DNA of 64,000 nucleotides from Photorhabdus bodei (lineage in GTDB: Bacteria > Pseudomonadota > Gammaproteobacteria > Enterobacterales > Enterobacteriaceae), in the NCBI RefSeq assembly GCF_003287735.1, contig NZ_NSCM01000003.1, positions 124,001 to 188,000 of the forward strand, written 5' to 3'. Within the stretch, counting starts at the first letter, position 1, and each line of letters begins with the position of its first letter. A program made the position numbers and the translations under genes. The notes beneath the pieces were generated by a model. The model had not been told where the DNA came from. It searched no databases and saw nothing but the letters and a program-made list of their open reading frames with translations. Shown here one piece after another: positions 10,062-19,414 of this stretch.

Positions 10062-11520
10062 ATGAAAAATTTTGAGGACTTCTATAGGGAAGCACTTTCA
10101 CAAATAAAGCATGATCTGCGCAACGCGGCGCAAGAGCATCCACACCTAGCTCCGTTTACCCCCGAATCCGGCGACCCAGATATTCTCCGCGTACTGGAAG
10201 GTTTTGCGCTTATCACTGCCGGTCTTCAACAAAAAATTAATGATGGTTTCCCGGAAGTCGTCAACCCGCTTCTACGAAAAGTATGGCCGATACCTTTACA
10301 TCCGATCCCGTCAACCAGCATTGTCCAGTTAGATATTCAACCGGGCAGCATGACTGAAACCACCAACATTGCCAAAGGCAGTGAAATTTCCGCCATACAG
10401 CAGAACCAATCCATTACATTCAGAACCACTCAAGATATCAATATTGAACCCATCACTTTGGTCCATAAAACGCTGACACACAGCGGAGACAAAAGCCTGA
10501 TATCACTGACCTTTCAATATCATGGGCAAACTCCCCACTGGAAGACAGGGCAAATCTCACTTTTTCTCGGAGAAGATCAAAAACTGGCGTCTTTACTGAC
10601 CAAATACATAGATCAATCGCTGAACAAAACTTATCTGAAAACATCCCTAAAAGAGACGAAGATGTGGCTGGCTATTGAGATCGCTCCACGCCTGAAAGAA
10701 AACTTGGTCCTGCCAAGACCACATGACTATTTCTGGCCGTTGCAGGTGTTATACGAATATCTCTATCTGCCACATATTAATGATTTTATGTCATTTGATT
10801 TATCGAGGGAAATTGCTGAGCTCCCTTTGGGAGAGGATAAGCAATTTACCATTATTCTAGAATTTGACTGTAATATTCCCATCGAGGATATTACCCCCGC
10901 ATTTATTCCCCATTGCGCATCGGTTATCAACCTGGTTCCGGCAAGAACAAAACCGATAGTATTTGAAAAGGATAAATCGCGTTATGTATTAGCGGCAGAT
11001 GAAATCTTTGGTATTGATAACGTTAAACTCCAATCCGATCCTGATGGAACATCCAGTGGATCTGACCACTGCATTCCTCTTATCAATAGAACGCGACTGG
11101 CCGCCTGCCATTTTGCCGAACCCAGTGACAAAATATTACTTATTGTCGATTGGGCCATTTTTTCTTGGTCATATTGAATCAGTCAGATCTCTGGTCAAAC
11201 AACTTGATACCTTCGCGCGTCTGGACACCCCGCGTAGCCAGCATATCCAGCGCATGGCGGACGGTCTCAACGCTATCTACATTGAACCATACTACCATCT
11301 TGACAAGGGAATTCCTGTGAGAGGTCAAGCCATCACACTGCACATGACACCAGAACATTATGAACATGAAGGAGAAATGTATGCTTTTGCCAAAACACTA
11401 CACACCGCTTTCTCCCTCTGCCTGGTTGAAACCAGCTTTCACAAATTAACCGTTATCAATAACGGCACCAATGAATGCTGGGAATTTTGCAAGATGCCCG
11501 GGCATCAGAAGATCATGTAA
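10062..11520 (+). pseudogene. tssF-like T6SS baseplate gene, decayed
   Basis: The N-terminal part has the TssF pattern: FEDFYREALSQIKHDLRN, then DPDILRVLEGFALITAG, then PEVVNPLLRKVWP and IPLHPIPSTSIVQLD. ATG 10062 has AAGGTGG upstream. The frame ends at 11177, and a TssF-like C-terminus continues in another frame to 11520 (SIGPFFLGHIESVRSLVKQL... RGQAITLHM). The sum is about 485 codons against a usual 580-630 from memory, so an internal deletion as well as a frameshift is likely. TssF is a baseplate wedge subunit. No other baseplate genes are here, so this is an orphan relic beside vgrG. Confidence 0.7.
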
Positions 11521-11537
11521 CGTCATGAGGAAAAATT

Positions 11538-13515
11538 ATGAAAACTGGACTCCGCTTTTCCTGCACTATCGGCAATCTGCCGCCCATGACTTTCGCGGTA
11601 GTGAATTTTACATTAGATGAAGCGCTTTCATCGCTATTTACCCTGTCTCTCACATTAGCGGCAAACCGTTCAAATATAGACACGGACACCCTGCTGCTCC
11701 AAACCGTCCGGTTCACCGTTACCCGTGACGATATTCTGCAACGTGAAGTAAAAGGATTGGTTGCAAGCGCGGTCATTGGGATCACAAATCGACATCAAAC
11801 TCAATATCACCTGACAATCAGGCCAGAAATGTGGCTGCTGACACTCGATCAAGACAGCCGTATCTATCACCAGCTCAGTGTCCCCGATATTTTACAACGC
11901 ATCCTGAAACAGAAGAAACTCCGGGCCAATATCCATTTGAATAACCCACATTCAATACGGGAATACGTCACCATGAAAAGGGAATCATCCTATGATTTCT
12001 TTACCCGCCTGGCGGCTGAGGAGGGGATTTTCTTCTGGTTCGCCGATGACGGGCTCTATCTGAGTGATAGCTACCTGAACATGAGAGCGCCGGATACGCT
12101 GATTTACAACCCGGACATTGCCAACGCAGTAGAAGAAAATGTTATCTACAAATGGTCTCTTGGCTCCTACATGCGCCCGGAATCTACCGACCAAAAAGAC
12201 AGAAATTATCACAACCCCAATTACGCTTTACAGCATAACGCCACGGATTTTGAAGCGGAGAACGGCACGCCATTTCATATTTTTGAAAGCTACGGCCGTT
12301 TTCAGAAAGATAAAGAGGGCATCCCGTTTACCCAGTACCGGCTGGAAGCCCTGCGTGTTGACAGCAAATCAGGGCAAGCGGACAGTAATTGTATCCGATT
12401 AATGCCCGGCAGAATCTTTACATTAACCAACCACCCGATTGACGCCATGAATGATCGCTGGCAAGTCACCTCTTCCCAACACATCGGGCATGTCCCCGCC
12501 GTGCTGGGCGATGGCGGAACCGGCACTACCCTGAATTCACACACCCGGTTCATTCCTGGTCGCAATAACTGGCGTCCCCCATACCGCTATAAGCCATTGG
12601 CCGATGGCGACGAAGTTGCAACCGTTGTCGGGCCTGGGACTGAAGAAATTTACGTCAATAAAGATGGCGCGGTTCGCGTTCATTTCCACTGGAACCGTTA
12701 TGACGCGCCTGACGACCAGGCTTCTTGCTGGGTGCGGGTTGCACAAGGGTGGAATGGCAACGGATTTGGTTTTCTGGCAACACCGCGAGTCGGTCAGGAA
12801 GTGATTATCTCCTATCTCAACGGCGATATTGACCGGCCTATTATTACCGGATGTACTTACAATGGCCTTAACCGCCCACCGCTGAATCTACCTGCGGAAA
12901 AGACGCGCACCACGTTCAGAACCAAAACACATTAAAGGTAATGGCTTTAACGAATTACGTTTTGAGGATGAAAACGGCAGTGAAGAAGTATTTATTCATG
13001 CTCAACGGGATATGAATACGCTGATTCTGAATGATGAAACCCACAATATTGGGCATAACCGGACACATCATATTAAACATGATGCCCATTTACGCATTGA
13101 TAATGAGTACCGCGTACAGACGGGAAATGACATTTCCCTATCTACGGGGCAGAAACTCCATATCAAGACAGATGATGCCCTGTTAACTCAAAGCGGTAAT
13201 GAAATTCACCTAAGTTCCGGCGCTAAAGTCGTGATTGATGCCGGCAGTGAACTGACCCTACAGGCCGCCGGGCACTTCCTTAAAATCGATGCGGGCGGTA
13301 TTACCAGCAGTGCGAGCATTAACTTCGGCAGTGGATCACCCGGCAGCGGCTCAGGCTGGGGTGGCAAGCTACCGGATAGGCTGGATAAACTGAAACAAAC
13401 CTGTGTCGTGCAGGCAGAAAAAGCCCTGACGACACCATTGAAAGAAATCTGTCTGACCTGTCTGATGAAAGCAGAATTGAATGGTACGGCAATGGTTATC
13501 AGGGGGCAGTCATGA
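11538..13515 (+). pseudogene. vgrG spike gene with one frameshift
   Basis: The first 465 codons contain the VgrG/gp27 hub (YDFFTRLAAEEGIFFWF at about residues 150-167) and the OB-fold needle base (VRVHFHWNRYD, CWVRVAQGW, GQEVIISYLNGDIDRP). The frame stops at 12935. One extra base near 12932-12934 separates it from the rest: KGNGFNELRFEDENGSEEV, the repeat-rich needle and a C-terminal tail ending 13515. Joined, it would be about 659 residues. The needle tip normally seats PAAR and the adaptor-effector complex, so as read it would not load cargo. The frameshift may be real, programmed or a sequencing error. Confidence 0.85.
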
Positions 13516-14003
13516 CGCCAGAATTACAGAAAAAATGGAGTGAATACAGAGAAACACATCCCGAAATGAAATGGTATGCCTTAGTCAGCGCCCTACAGTA
13601 TGAACGTCATTTTGCTGAGGAGATTAAGTATATCGCCGGCATGAATAATCCCCTGTTCCGGCAATACCCGGATGCCAAAATTGCGTTCGCGGGACCGTGG
13701 TTGTTTGATATGGCTTATGCGAAATCATGGGAAGAAAAGTTATCTGCGCTGGAAAAGGCTGCACCTTCGGTATCCTGGCTACACACCACGCTGTCTTTAG
13801 ACAAACTGACTCGTCACCTTGAAAACTACCTGAATGTTGAGCTGGAAACGGGTGAAACGGCATTACTGCGTTTTCACGATCCCCGCATTTTGCATCAAAT
13901 TCGGGATATTTTCAGCCCAGAGCAATTGTCGGCATTCACTGACGGTATTCATGAGTGGGTGTATTCTTTTGATAATAATGATCATTTCGTAAAAGGGGCC
14001 TAA
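13512..14003 (+). CDS. DUF4123 T6SS adaptor-like protein
   Basis: A 163-residue protein starting at an ATG that overlaps the vgrG stop (ATGA), which indicates coupling. It has the DUF4123 pattern: WYALVSALQYERHF at the start, a central PWLFDM, and a later ALLRFHDPRILHQIRD with LSAF. DUF4123 proteins act as chaperones or adaptors (Tap/TEC) that mount effectors on VgrG. It is shorter than many adaptors of about 290 residues, holding little beyond the core domain. It is the probable loader for the effectors downstream. Confidence 0.85.
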   Translation: MTPELQKKWSEYRETHPEMKWYALVSALQYERHFAEEIKYIAGMNNPLFRQYPDAKIAFAGPWLFDMAYAKSWEEKLSALEKAAPSVSWLHTTLSLDKLTRHLENYLNVELETGETALLRFHDPRILHQIRDIFSPEQLSAFTDGIHEWVYSFDNNDHFVKGA

Positions 14004-14005
14004 CG

Positions 14006-14350
14006 ATGATAAAACTCAGCAAGGAGCAGGTCGCTAAATTTATTGATGCGGAAGATGAGGCTTATGTGACCCAGATCCGACAACGTATTCTGGCTGAACA
14101 CAGTGAATTAGTCGAAAATGAAAGCGAACACAGCCTACACGAACGATTAAAGAAAGCTTATCTGGATTTGGTTGAGGTGGGGTTCAAGGATGAAGCATTG
14201 ATCCGCTCTTATTTATATTTCGTTGCGTTTAACCGTGATTTTCACGGCTCGCCAGCAATCCAGAATATGTTGAACGCCGGGGATAGCCCGGAACAACAAT
14301 ACCGTGATTATTTGCGGGTTATGGATAATTTATTAAAAAGGAGAAATTAA
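14006..14350 (+). CDS. Small conserved protein between adaptor and effector
   Basis: A 114-residue, mostly helical, soluble protein that starts two bases after the DUF4123 gene and ends one base before the first effector ATG. I do not recognise a named domain. Its position suggests a part in effector loading or folding. The last roughly 60 bases, coding YRDYLRVMDNLLKRRN, are repeated in altered form ahead of effector copies 2, 3 and 4. This shows that the array was duplicated with its breakpoint inside this gene. Confidence 0.7.
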   Translation: MIKLSKEQVAKFIDAEDEAYVTQIRQRILAEHSELVENESEHSLHERLKKAYLDLVEVGFKDEALIRSYLYFVAFNRDFHGSPAIQNMLNAGDSPEQQYRDYLRVMDNLLKRRN

Positions 14351-14351
14351 T

Positions 14352-14954
14352 ATGCCATTACCACTCCTTGCGCCAGCGGCTCCCGCTCTTTTAGCTGCTG
14401 CTGAATGGACACTGGCTGCTTGTGCAGCGGGATTAGCCGCCGTTGGTGTGATGGAAAGCACCAAAGATAAAGAAGGTGAGCAAGACAAGGCAAAAGCGGA
14501 TACAAAAACAATTGCTTCGTCCCGTACCGAATGTGAGAAATGTCCGGCTATTGGGAAAGTAATGATGGTTTGGGAAAAAACCACATCGTATTCAGAAATA
14601 ACAATTGCTTATCAAACGAAAATTGCCGGGACGATATACAACCCTGAATTAAACATAATTGAAACTTGGTTATGCATGGATACAAATTTTGATGGTTGGA
14701 AACCTGCACAATGCTTATTTCTTGAGGCCAAAGCTAAATATGATCAGTTTTTTGAAAAAGGTAAACCCAAACCTTGGTGGAAATCGTCCAACTACTCAAT
14801 GCAAAAACAAGGAAAAAGACAACAATGGGTGTGTACTTCATTAAACAGTATACCAAATTCTCATTGGCATTTTATGCAACCTATAAGCTATGCCTATTAT
14901 TTAGAAAAATTATCTATTTATCCCAATATTAAAGTATTTCATACCCCTTACTAA
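14352..14954 (+). CDS. T6SS effector, Tox-REase-5 nuclease fold (copy 1)
   Basis: A 200-residue protein. A hydrophobic, alanine-rich segment (about 5-35) leads, followed by an acidic-lysine linker, a CxxC (61-64) and the core FDGW (113-116) with C121 and LEAKAKYDQFF (124-134). E125-x-K127 after an upstream acidic residue is the restriction-endonuclease-like catalytic pattern of Tox-REase-5, the family of the Pseudomonas T6SS DNase effector TseT. The C-terminal 65 residues differ from copies 2 and 3, while residues 1-135 are nearly identical. The gene follows a SD (AAAGGAGA) and precedes its immunity gene by about 27 bases. The hydrophobic head may aid loading or membrane transit. Confidence 0.8.
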   Translation: MPLPLLAPAAPALLAAAEWTLAACAAGLAAVGVMESTKDKEGEQDKAKADTKTIASSRTECEKCPAIGKVMMVWEKTTSYSEITIAYQTKIAGTIYNPELNIIETWLCMDTNFDGWKPAQCLFLEAKAKYDQFFEKGKPKPWWKSSNYSMQKQGKRQQWVCTSLNSIPNSHWHFMQPISYAYYLEKLSIYPNIKVFHTPY

Positions 14955-14981
14955 CCGAATAATTTCTAATAGGAAAAATGA

Positions 14982-15707
14982 ATGACTATTTTATCTTTAG
15001 ATATAGAAATATATACAGATTGGAAAAATCCATTAACTCCAGACATTGCAGTTAATGATACCTATAAAATCGTAAAACAATTAGAAGATATCTTCTTTGG
15101 ATACTCTAAAATATGGTACTTAGGCGGAAATAGCCGCGAAGAAGCATTAACTCGGGTAGCTTTTGATAAGAAAGGAATAACAGACGAATGTATAAACGAC
15201 TTTAAAGAAAATTATACAGAAGAAGATCCTACGGTTATATCAGGAGTCTGGGATGGAGGCGAGGATGGGCAAGCATGTTCAATTAGTTACTTTAATTATC
15301 ATGTTGAAAGACAAGGCCAAACAAAAATAGAGATTAATATATCCATTAAAGAAAAAGAGTTTCGCTTTCTTAAGTTGATTGATTTTATCAAGTTTCTGGT
15401 TTTTAGCCATAACTCACCTTATATTATGGTAGAAACTGATAATTATAGAATAAAAAGAAAACAAGTCTTCCCAGACCGTTTAAGTGCTGGCTGGATGCTC
15501 TATTTACCAATAGAAATAGACCCAGCTTTAGTTCCAATGGCAGAAGAAATAATATCTATTTCTGATAAAAATGACAAAAAAGGCTCATTGATTATTACGA
15601 CAAAAGATATTTTTGATATTGAAAACCAGGAGCATATCAATAAATCCAATGATATTGAAATATGTTTACGGGATTTACAAATACTACCATTGATGACAGA
15701 GTTATAA
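14982..15707 (+). CDS. Immunity protein, Imm52-like (copy 1)
   Basis: 241 residues, no signal peptide, so probably cytoplasmic, where it would neutralise a nuclease. The family assignment rests on the gene order after a Tox-REase-5 effector and on the KQVFPDR..AGWMLYLP core (about 160-176). Residues from about 159 to the end are almost identical in all five copies, while 1-158 vary. This copy belongs to subtype A with copy 4 (YTDWK at 11-15, GVWDGGEDG near 88-96). The PAAR gene starts two bases after the stop. Confidence 0.75.
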   Translation: MTILSLDIEIYTDWKNPLTPDIAVNDTYKIVKQLEDIFFGYSKIWYLGGNSREEALTRVAFDKKGITDECINDFKENYTEEDPTVISGVWDGGEDGQACSISYFNYHVERQGQTKIEINISIKEKEFRFLKLIDFIKFLVFSHNSPYIMVETDNYRIKRKQVFPDRLSAGWMLYLPIEIDPALVPMAEEIISISDKNDKKGSLIITTKDIFDIENQEHINKSNDIEICLRDLQILPLMTEL

Positions 15708-15709
15708 AT

Positions 15710-15973
15710 ATGACAAATAGAGCCGTAATCCGATTAAACGACACAACCGATCATGGTGGTAAAGTTATTACCGCCATTGATGATTGCGTGTATCAAGGCG
15801 TGCCTATTGCTGCTAAAGGTGATTTAGTAAACTGCCCTAAGTGCAAAGGGGTTTTCCCTATTGTGGAAGGTAGTAATGACTTAAAGCATCAGGGAAAACC
15901 TATTGCATTGGAAGGTATGCAAACAGCCTGTGGCGCAAAACTGATTGCCAGCCAGAAAGATTTTCTCACTTAA
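15710..15973 (+). CDS. PAAR-domain protein of the array (copy 1)
   Basis: An 87-residue T6SS spike-tip protein: AVIRLNDTTDHGGKV, VNCPKCKGVFPIVEG and CGAKLIASQ. ATG 15710 is chosen because it sits two bases after the immunity stop and matches the second copy at 17531. It is over 90 percent identical to that copy. Keeping a PAAR in each module suggests that each effector may travel with its own tip. Confidence 0.85.
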   Translation: MTNRAVIRLNDTTDHGGKVITAIDDCVYQGVPIAAKGDLVNCPKCKGVFPIVEGSNDLKHQGKPIALEGMQTACGAKLIASQKDFLT

Positions 15974-16137
15974 TGAGACAACAATCACTTTGGCCTATTT
16001 AAGGCAGCACTGACGACGCTGCGCTTGCCTTCTCCGTTTTACCGGGCTAATACATTAATCCGGTAAAACAGAGAGCCGAGAAAAATACCATGATTATTGG
16101 CGGGTTATAGATAATTTATTGAAAAGGAGAAATTGAT
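15974..16137 (+). repeat. Module spacer repeat, copy 1
   Basis: About 164 bases between PAAR copy 1 and effector copy 2, near-identical to 17795-17959. It contains an inverted repeat at 16031-16074 (15-base arms built on GTTTTACCGG with one mismatch, 14-base loop) that may end or slow transcription. Its last 60 bases are a degraded copy of the 3' end of the gene at 14006-14350, including the ribosome site used by the next effector. Confidence 0.8.
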
Positions 16138-16764
16138 ATGCCATTACCACTTCTTGCGCCAGCAGCTCCCGCTCTTTTAGCTGCTGCTGAATGGACACTG
16201 GCTGCTTGTGCAGCGGGATTAGCCGCCGTTGGTGTGATGGAAAGCACTAAAGATAAAGAAGGTGAACAAGACAAAGCAAAAGCGGATACACAAACAATCG
16301 CTTCGTCCCGTACCGAATGTGAGAAATGTCCAGCAATTGGCAACGTTACGATGGTTTGGGAAAAAACCACATCGTATTCAGAAATAACCATTGCCTACCA
16401 AACAAAAATTGCCGGGACGATATACAACCCTGAATTAAACCTAATTGAAACTTGGTTATGCATGGATACCAATTTTGATGGTTGGAAACCTGCACAATGC
16501 TTATTTCTTGAGGCTAAGGCTCTGTATGATCAGTTTTTTGAAGACGGGTTACCCAAGTGGTTTTATGCTGAATTTAAGAAAAAACCAACAGATAAGACCG
16601 GGCTTGAAAGCATGATGTGGCAAGCAGAAAGACAAAATAATGCATGCGCTTCATTAAAAAATATTCCTAAATCACATTGGCATTTTCTGCAACCAATATC
16701 TTACGGATATTTTACCAAGGCTTTTGTTAAATTTATTAACATTAAAACATTTAATACACCTTAA
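16138..16764 (+). CDS. T6SS effector, Tox-REase-5 nuclease fold (copy 2)
   Basis: A 208-residue paralogue of the effector at 14352. Residues 1-135, covering the hydrophobic head, CxxC, FDGW and the LEAKALYDQFF core, are almost unchanged. From about residue 136 it differs, with a GLESMMWQAERQNNACASL insert region, then the shared SHWHFLQPISY block and a divergent end. The tail change with a fixed catalytic core suggests that the tail sets which immunity protein fits. A short gap of about 35 bases precedes its immunity gene. Confidence 0.8.
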   Translation: MPLPLLAPAAPALLAAAEWTLAACAAGLAAVGVMESTKDKEGEQDKAKADTQTIASSRTECEKCPAIGNVTMVWEKTTSYSEITIAYQTKIAGTIYNPELNLIETWLCMDTNFDGWKPAQCLFLEAKALYDQFFEDGLPKWFYAEFKKKPTDKTGLESMMWQAERQNNACASLKNIPKSHWHFLQPISYGYFTKAFVKFINIKTFNTP

Positions 16765-16799
16765 ATGTGGATATTTATTTTAAAATTAGGATTAAAAAA

Positions 16800-17528
16800 A
16801 TGAACATAATACACGCTAGAATAGAAATGTTTTATGATTTAAAAGAGAAGATAACACCGGAATTAGCATTGGATGACACATACTGCATCATGCAACAAAT
16901 AAATAAGGTATCTAATAGCTCAAGTAGATGGCATCTACCAGGATATGATCTAGACGAAATAAAAGAAAATAACGTTTTTGATGGAAATGGTATTACTGAA
17001 TATGCCATAAATCAATTCAAAGAAAGTTATGATGAGAATTTTAAATCTATCATAAAAACATTATTTGATGTTCCAGGTGATGTAAAGTTAAAAAATAGAA
17101 TCATGTATTCAAGCCGAGATTATGATAATAGGCTAGGAAAAACAGATGTAGGTATTGATCTTAGTTTCGAAAAAGAAAAATTCAATCATTCTAAGTATAT
17201 TGATTTCGTAGCTTCTTTAGTTAGCAACCATTACTCTCCAATAATCATGATGGATGCCAGAGGATATTCGCTAAAACAAAAACAAGTCTTTCCAGATAGG
17301 GTTTATGCCGGCTGGATGCTCTATTTACCAATAGAAATAGATCCGACTTTAGTTCCAATGGCAGAAGAAATAATATCTATTTCTGATAAAAATGACAAAA
17401 AAGGCTCATTGATTATTACGACAAAAGATATTTTTGACATCGAAAACCAGAAGCATATCAATAAAGCCAATGATATTGAAATCTGCTTGCGGGATCTACA
17501 AATATTACCATTGATGACAGAGTTATAA
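16800..17528 (+). CDS. Immunity protein, Imm52-like (copy 2)
   Basis: 242 residues from ATG 16800; the frame is open earlier from 16767, but MNIIHARIEMFYDL aligns with the other copies. It is subtype B with copies 3 and 5 (WHLPGYD, NNVFDGNGITEYA, RLGKTDVGI). The C-terminal third from KQVFPDR is nearly identical to all copies. Cytoplasmic nuclease inhibitor by inference from position after the effector. PAAR copy 2 begins two bases after the stop. Confidence 0.75.
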   Translation: MNIIHARIEMFYDLKEKITPELALDDTYCIMQQINKVSNSSSRWHLPGYDLDEIKENNVFDGNGITEYAINQFKESYDENFKSIIKTLFDVPGDVKLKNRIMYSSRDYDNRLGKTDVGIDLSFEKEKFNHSKYIDFVASLVSNHYSPIIMMDARGYSLKQKQVFPDRVYAGWMLYLPIEIDPTLVPMAEEIISISDKNDKKGSLIITTKDIFDIENQKHINKANDIEICLRDLQILPLMTEL

Positions 17529-17530
17529 AT

Positions 17531-17794
17531 ATGACAAACAAAGCCGTAATCCGATTAAACGACCTAACCGATCATGGTGGTAAAGTCATTACCGCCATTG
17601 ATAATTACGTGTATCAAGGCGTACCTGTTGCCACTAAAGGTGATTTAGTAAACTGTCCTAAATGCAAAGGGATTTTCCCTATTGTGGAAGGAAGTGATGA
17701 CTTAAAGCATCAGGGAAAACCTGTCGCATTAGAAGGTATGCATACGGCATGTGGTGCAAAACTAATTGCCAGCCAGAAAAATTTTCTCGCTTAA
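17531..17794 (+). CDS. PAAR-domain protein of the array (copy 2)
   Basis: An 87-residue PAAR protein nearly identical to the one at 15710, with the same AVIRLNDLTDHGGKV start, VNCPKCKG site and CGAKLIASQ end. It lies two bases after its immunity gene, and the second spacer repeat follows directly. Confidence 0.85.
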   Translation: MTNKAVIRLNDLTDHGGKVITAIDNYVYQGVPVATKGDLVNCPKCKGIFPIVEGSDDLKHQGKPVALEGMHTACGAKLIASQKNFLA

Positions 17795-17959
17795 TGAGAC
17801 AATAATCACTTTGGCCTATTTAAGGCAGCACTAACGACGCTGCGCTTGTCTTCTCCGTTTTACCGGGCTAATGCATGAATCCGGTAAAATAGAGAGCCGA
17901 GAAAAATACCGTGATTATTTGTGGGTCATTGGATCATTTATTGAAAAGGAGAAATTGAT
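17795..17959 (+). repeat. Module spacer repeat, copy 2
   Basis: About 165 bases matching the spacer at 15974. The inverted repeat (17852-17866 with 17881-17895) has two mismatches here. The degraded 3' tail of the gene at 14006 is present again before the effector ribosome site. Confidence 0.8.
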
Positions 17960-18586
17960 ATGCCATTACCACTTCTTGCGCCAGCAGCTCCCGCTCTTTT
18001 AGCTGCTGCTGAATGGACACTGGCTGCTTGTACAGCGGGATTAGCCGCCGTTGGTGTGATGGAAAGCACTAAAGATAAAGAAGGTGAACAAGACAAAGCA
18101 AAAGCGGATACACAAACAATCGCTTCGTCCCGTACCGAATGTGAGAAATGTCCGGCAATTGGCAACGTTACGATGGTTTGGGAAAAAACCACATCGTATT
18201 CAGAAACAACCATTACCTACCAAACAAAAATTGCCGGGACAATATACAACCCTGAATTAAACATCATTGAAACTTGGTTATGCATGGATACCAATTTTGA
18301 TGGCTGGAAACCTGCACAATGCTTATTTCTTGAGGCCAAAGCTAAATATGACCAGTTTTTTAAAAATGGAGAGCCTAAAAATTTCTATAAAGATGTAAAA
18401 CTAAAAGGAGATATGTCTGGGCATGACAGTATGATTTATCAGGCTAGAAGGCAGAATTTAGTGTGCGAGACATTAGATAATATTCCAAAATCCCATTGGC
18501 ACTTTCTAGAGCCAATATCTTATGAATACTTTCTTACGGCATTTTCTATGTTTCCTAACATTACGGTATTTAACACTAAACTTTAA
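17960..18586 (+). CDS. T6SS effector, Tox-REase-5 nuclease fold (copy 3)
   Basis: A 208-residue paralogue with the same head and LEAKAKYDQFF core as copies 1 and 2. A third version of the tail begins near residue 136 (NGEPKNFYKDVKLKGDMSG), then comes the shared SHWHFLEPISY block and a divergent end. Copies 2 and 3 share an alignable 70-residue tail layout with many substitutions, while copy 1 is eight residues shorter. Immunity copy 3 follows after about 27 bases with its own ribosome site (AGGAGAG). Confidence 0.8.
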   Translation: MPLPLLAPAAPALLAAAEWTLAACTAGLAAVGVMESTKDKEGEQDKAKADTQTIASSRTECEKCPAIGNVTMVWEKTTSYSETTITYQTKIAGTIYNPELNIIETWLCMDTNFDGWKPAQCLFLEAKAKYDQFFKNGEPKNFYKDVKLKGDMSGHDSMIYQARRQNLVCETLDNIPKSHWHFLEPISYEYFLTAFSMFPNITVFNTKL

Positions 18587-18613
18587 TCATTCGCACAAAA
18601 AGGAGAGTTAAAA

Positions 18614-19348
18614 ATGTCAATAATCTTTTCAAGAATAAAATTATTTCATGACTCAAATGAGGCTTTAACTCCTGAAAATGCATTACTTGATTTATATCAA
18701 ATTACATGCAAGATAAATAAGTTAACAACTAGAAAAAGTGGTTGGTATTTGCCTGGTTATACTCAAGAAGAAAGATTAAAAAATAATGCATTTGATGAAA
18801 ATGGACCTACTAAATATGCTATAGAGGATTTTAAAGAAACTTATGATAAAAACTCTGGATTTATTGTGAAATCATTATCTGATGGAGTAGATGAGAACAA
18901 CAACAGTATTCTATATATGGGTGAAGATAAAATCCATGTTAATCCTGTTAGATTAGGTAAAACTAATATATCTATAAGCATCAATTTAGATAAAGATAAA
19001 TTTAATTTTCAAGATATTATTGAGCTTTTAAAAAATTCAATATCGCTTCGGAACTCTCCATTTATTTTAGTAGATACAAGAGGTTACTCGTTAAAACAAA
19101 AACAAGTTTTTCCAGATAGGGTTTATGCCGGTTGGATGCTCTACTTACCAATTGAAATAGATCCGACTTTAGTTACAATGGCAGAAGAAATAATATCTAT
19201 TTCTGATAAAAATGACAAAAAAGGCTCATTGATTATCACGACAAAAGATATTTTTGACATAGAAAACCAAGAGCACATTAATAAAGCCAATGATATTGAA
19301 ATCTGCTTGAGGGATCTACAAATATTACCTCTGATAACAGAGATATAA
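18614..19348 (+). CDS. Immunity protein, Imm52-like (copy 3)
   Basis: 244 residues, subtype B (WYLPGYTQEER, NNAFDENG, VRLGKTNISI). The C-terminal third from KQVFPDR matches the other copies almost exactly. It is cognate to effector copy 3 by position. A PAAR remnant begins two bases after the stop. Confidence 0.75.
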   Translation: MSIIFSRIKLFHDSNEALTPENALLDLYQITCKINKLTTRKSGWYLPGYTQEERLKNNAFDENGPTKYAIEDFKETYDKNSGFIVKSLSDGVDENNNSILYMGEDKIHVNPVRLGKTNISISINLDKDKFNFQDIIELLKNSISLRNSPFILVDTRGYSLKQKQVFPDRVYAGWMLYLPIEIDPTLVTMAEEIISISDKNDKKGSLIITTKDIFDIENQEHINKANDIEICLRDLQILPLITEI

Positions 19349-19350
19349 CT

Positions 19351-19398
19351 ATGGCAAGCAAAGAAGTTATCCGATTAAACGACCTAACTAATATTTAA
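19351..19398 (+). pseudogene. PAAR remnant after immunity copy 3
   Basis: Reads MASKEVIRLNDLTNI then a stop. These are the first 13 or so codons of the array PAAR gene, fused to the leader of the next immunity gene. A deletion has removed the rest of the PAAR gene, the spacer and a whole effector, so that immunity copy 4 follows directly. Confidence 0.8.
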
Positions 19399-19414
19399 GC
19401 AAGGGTAAAAATAA

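Noticed and set aside
14333..18213. Three similar minus-strand frames of 83-91 codons antisense to the starts of the effector genes (14333-14584, 16116-16391, 17938-18213).
   Set aside because: They repeat only because the effector heads repeat. They are Ser/Ala-rich, have no ribosome sites and read against clearly coding genes.
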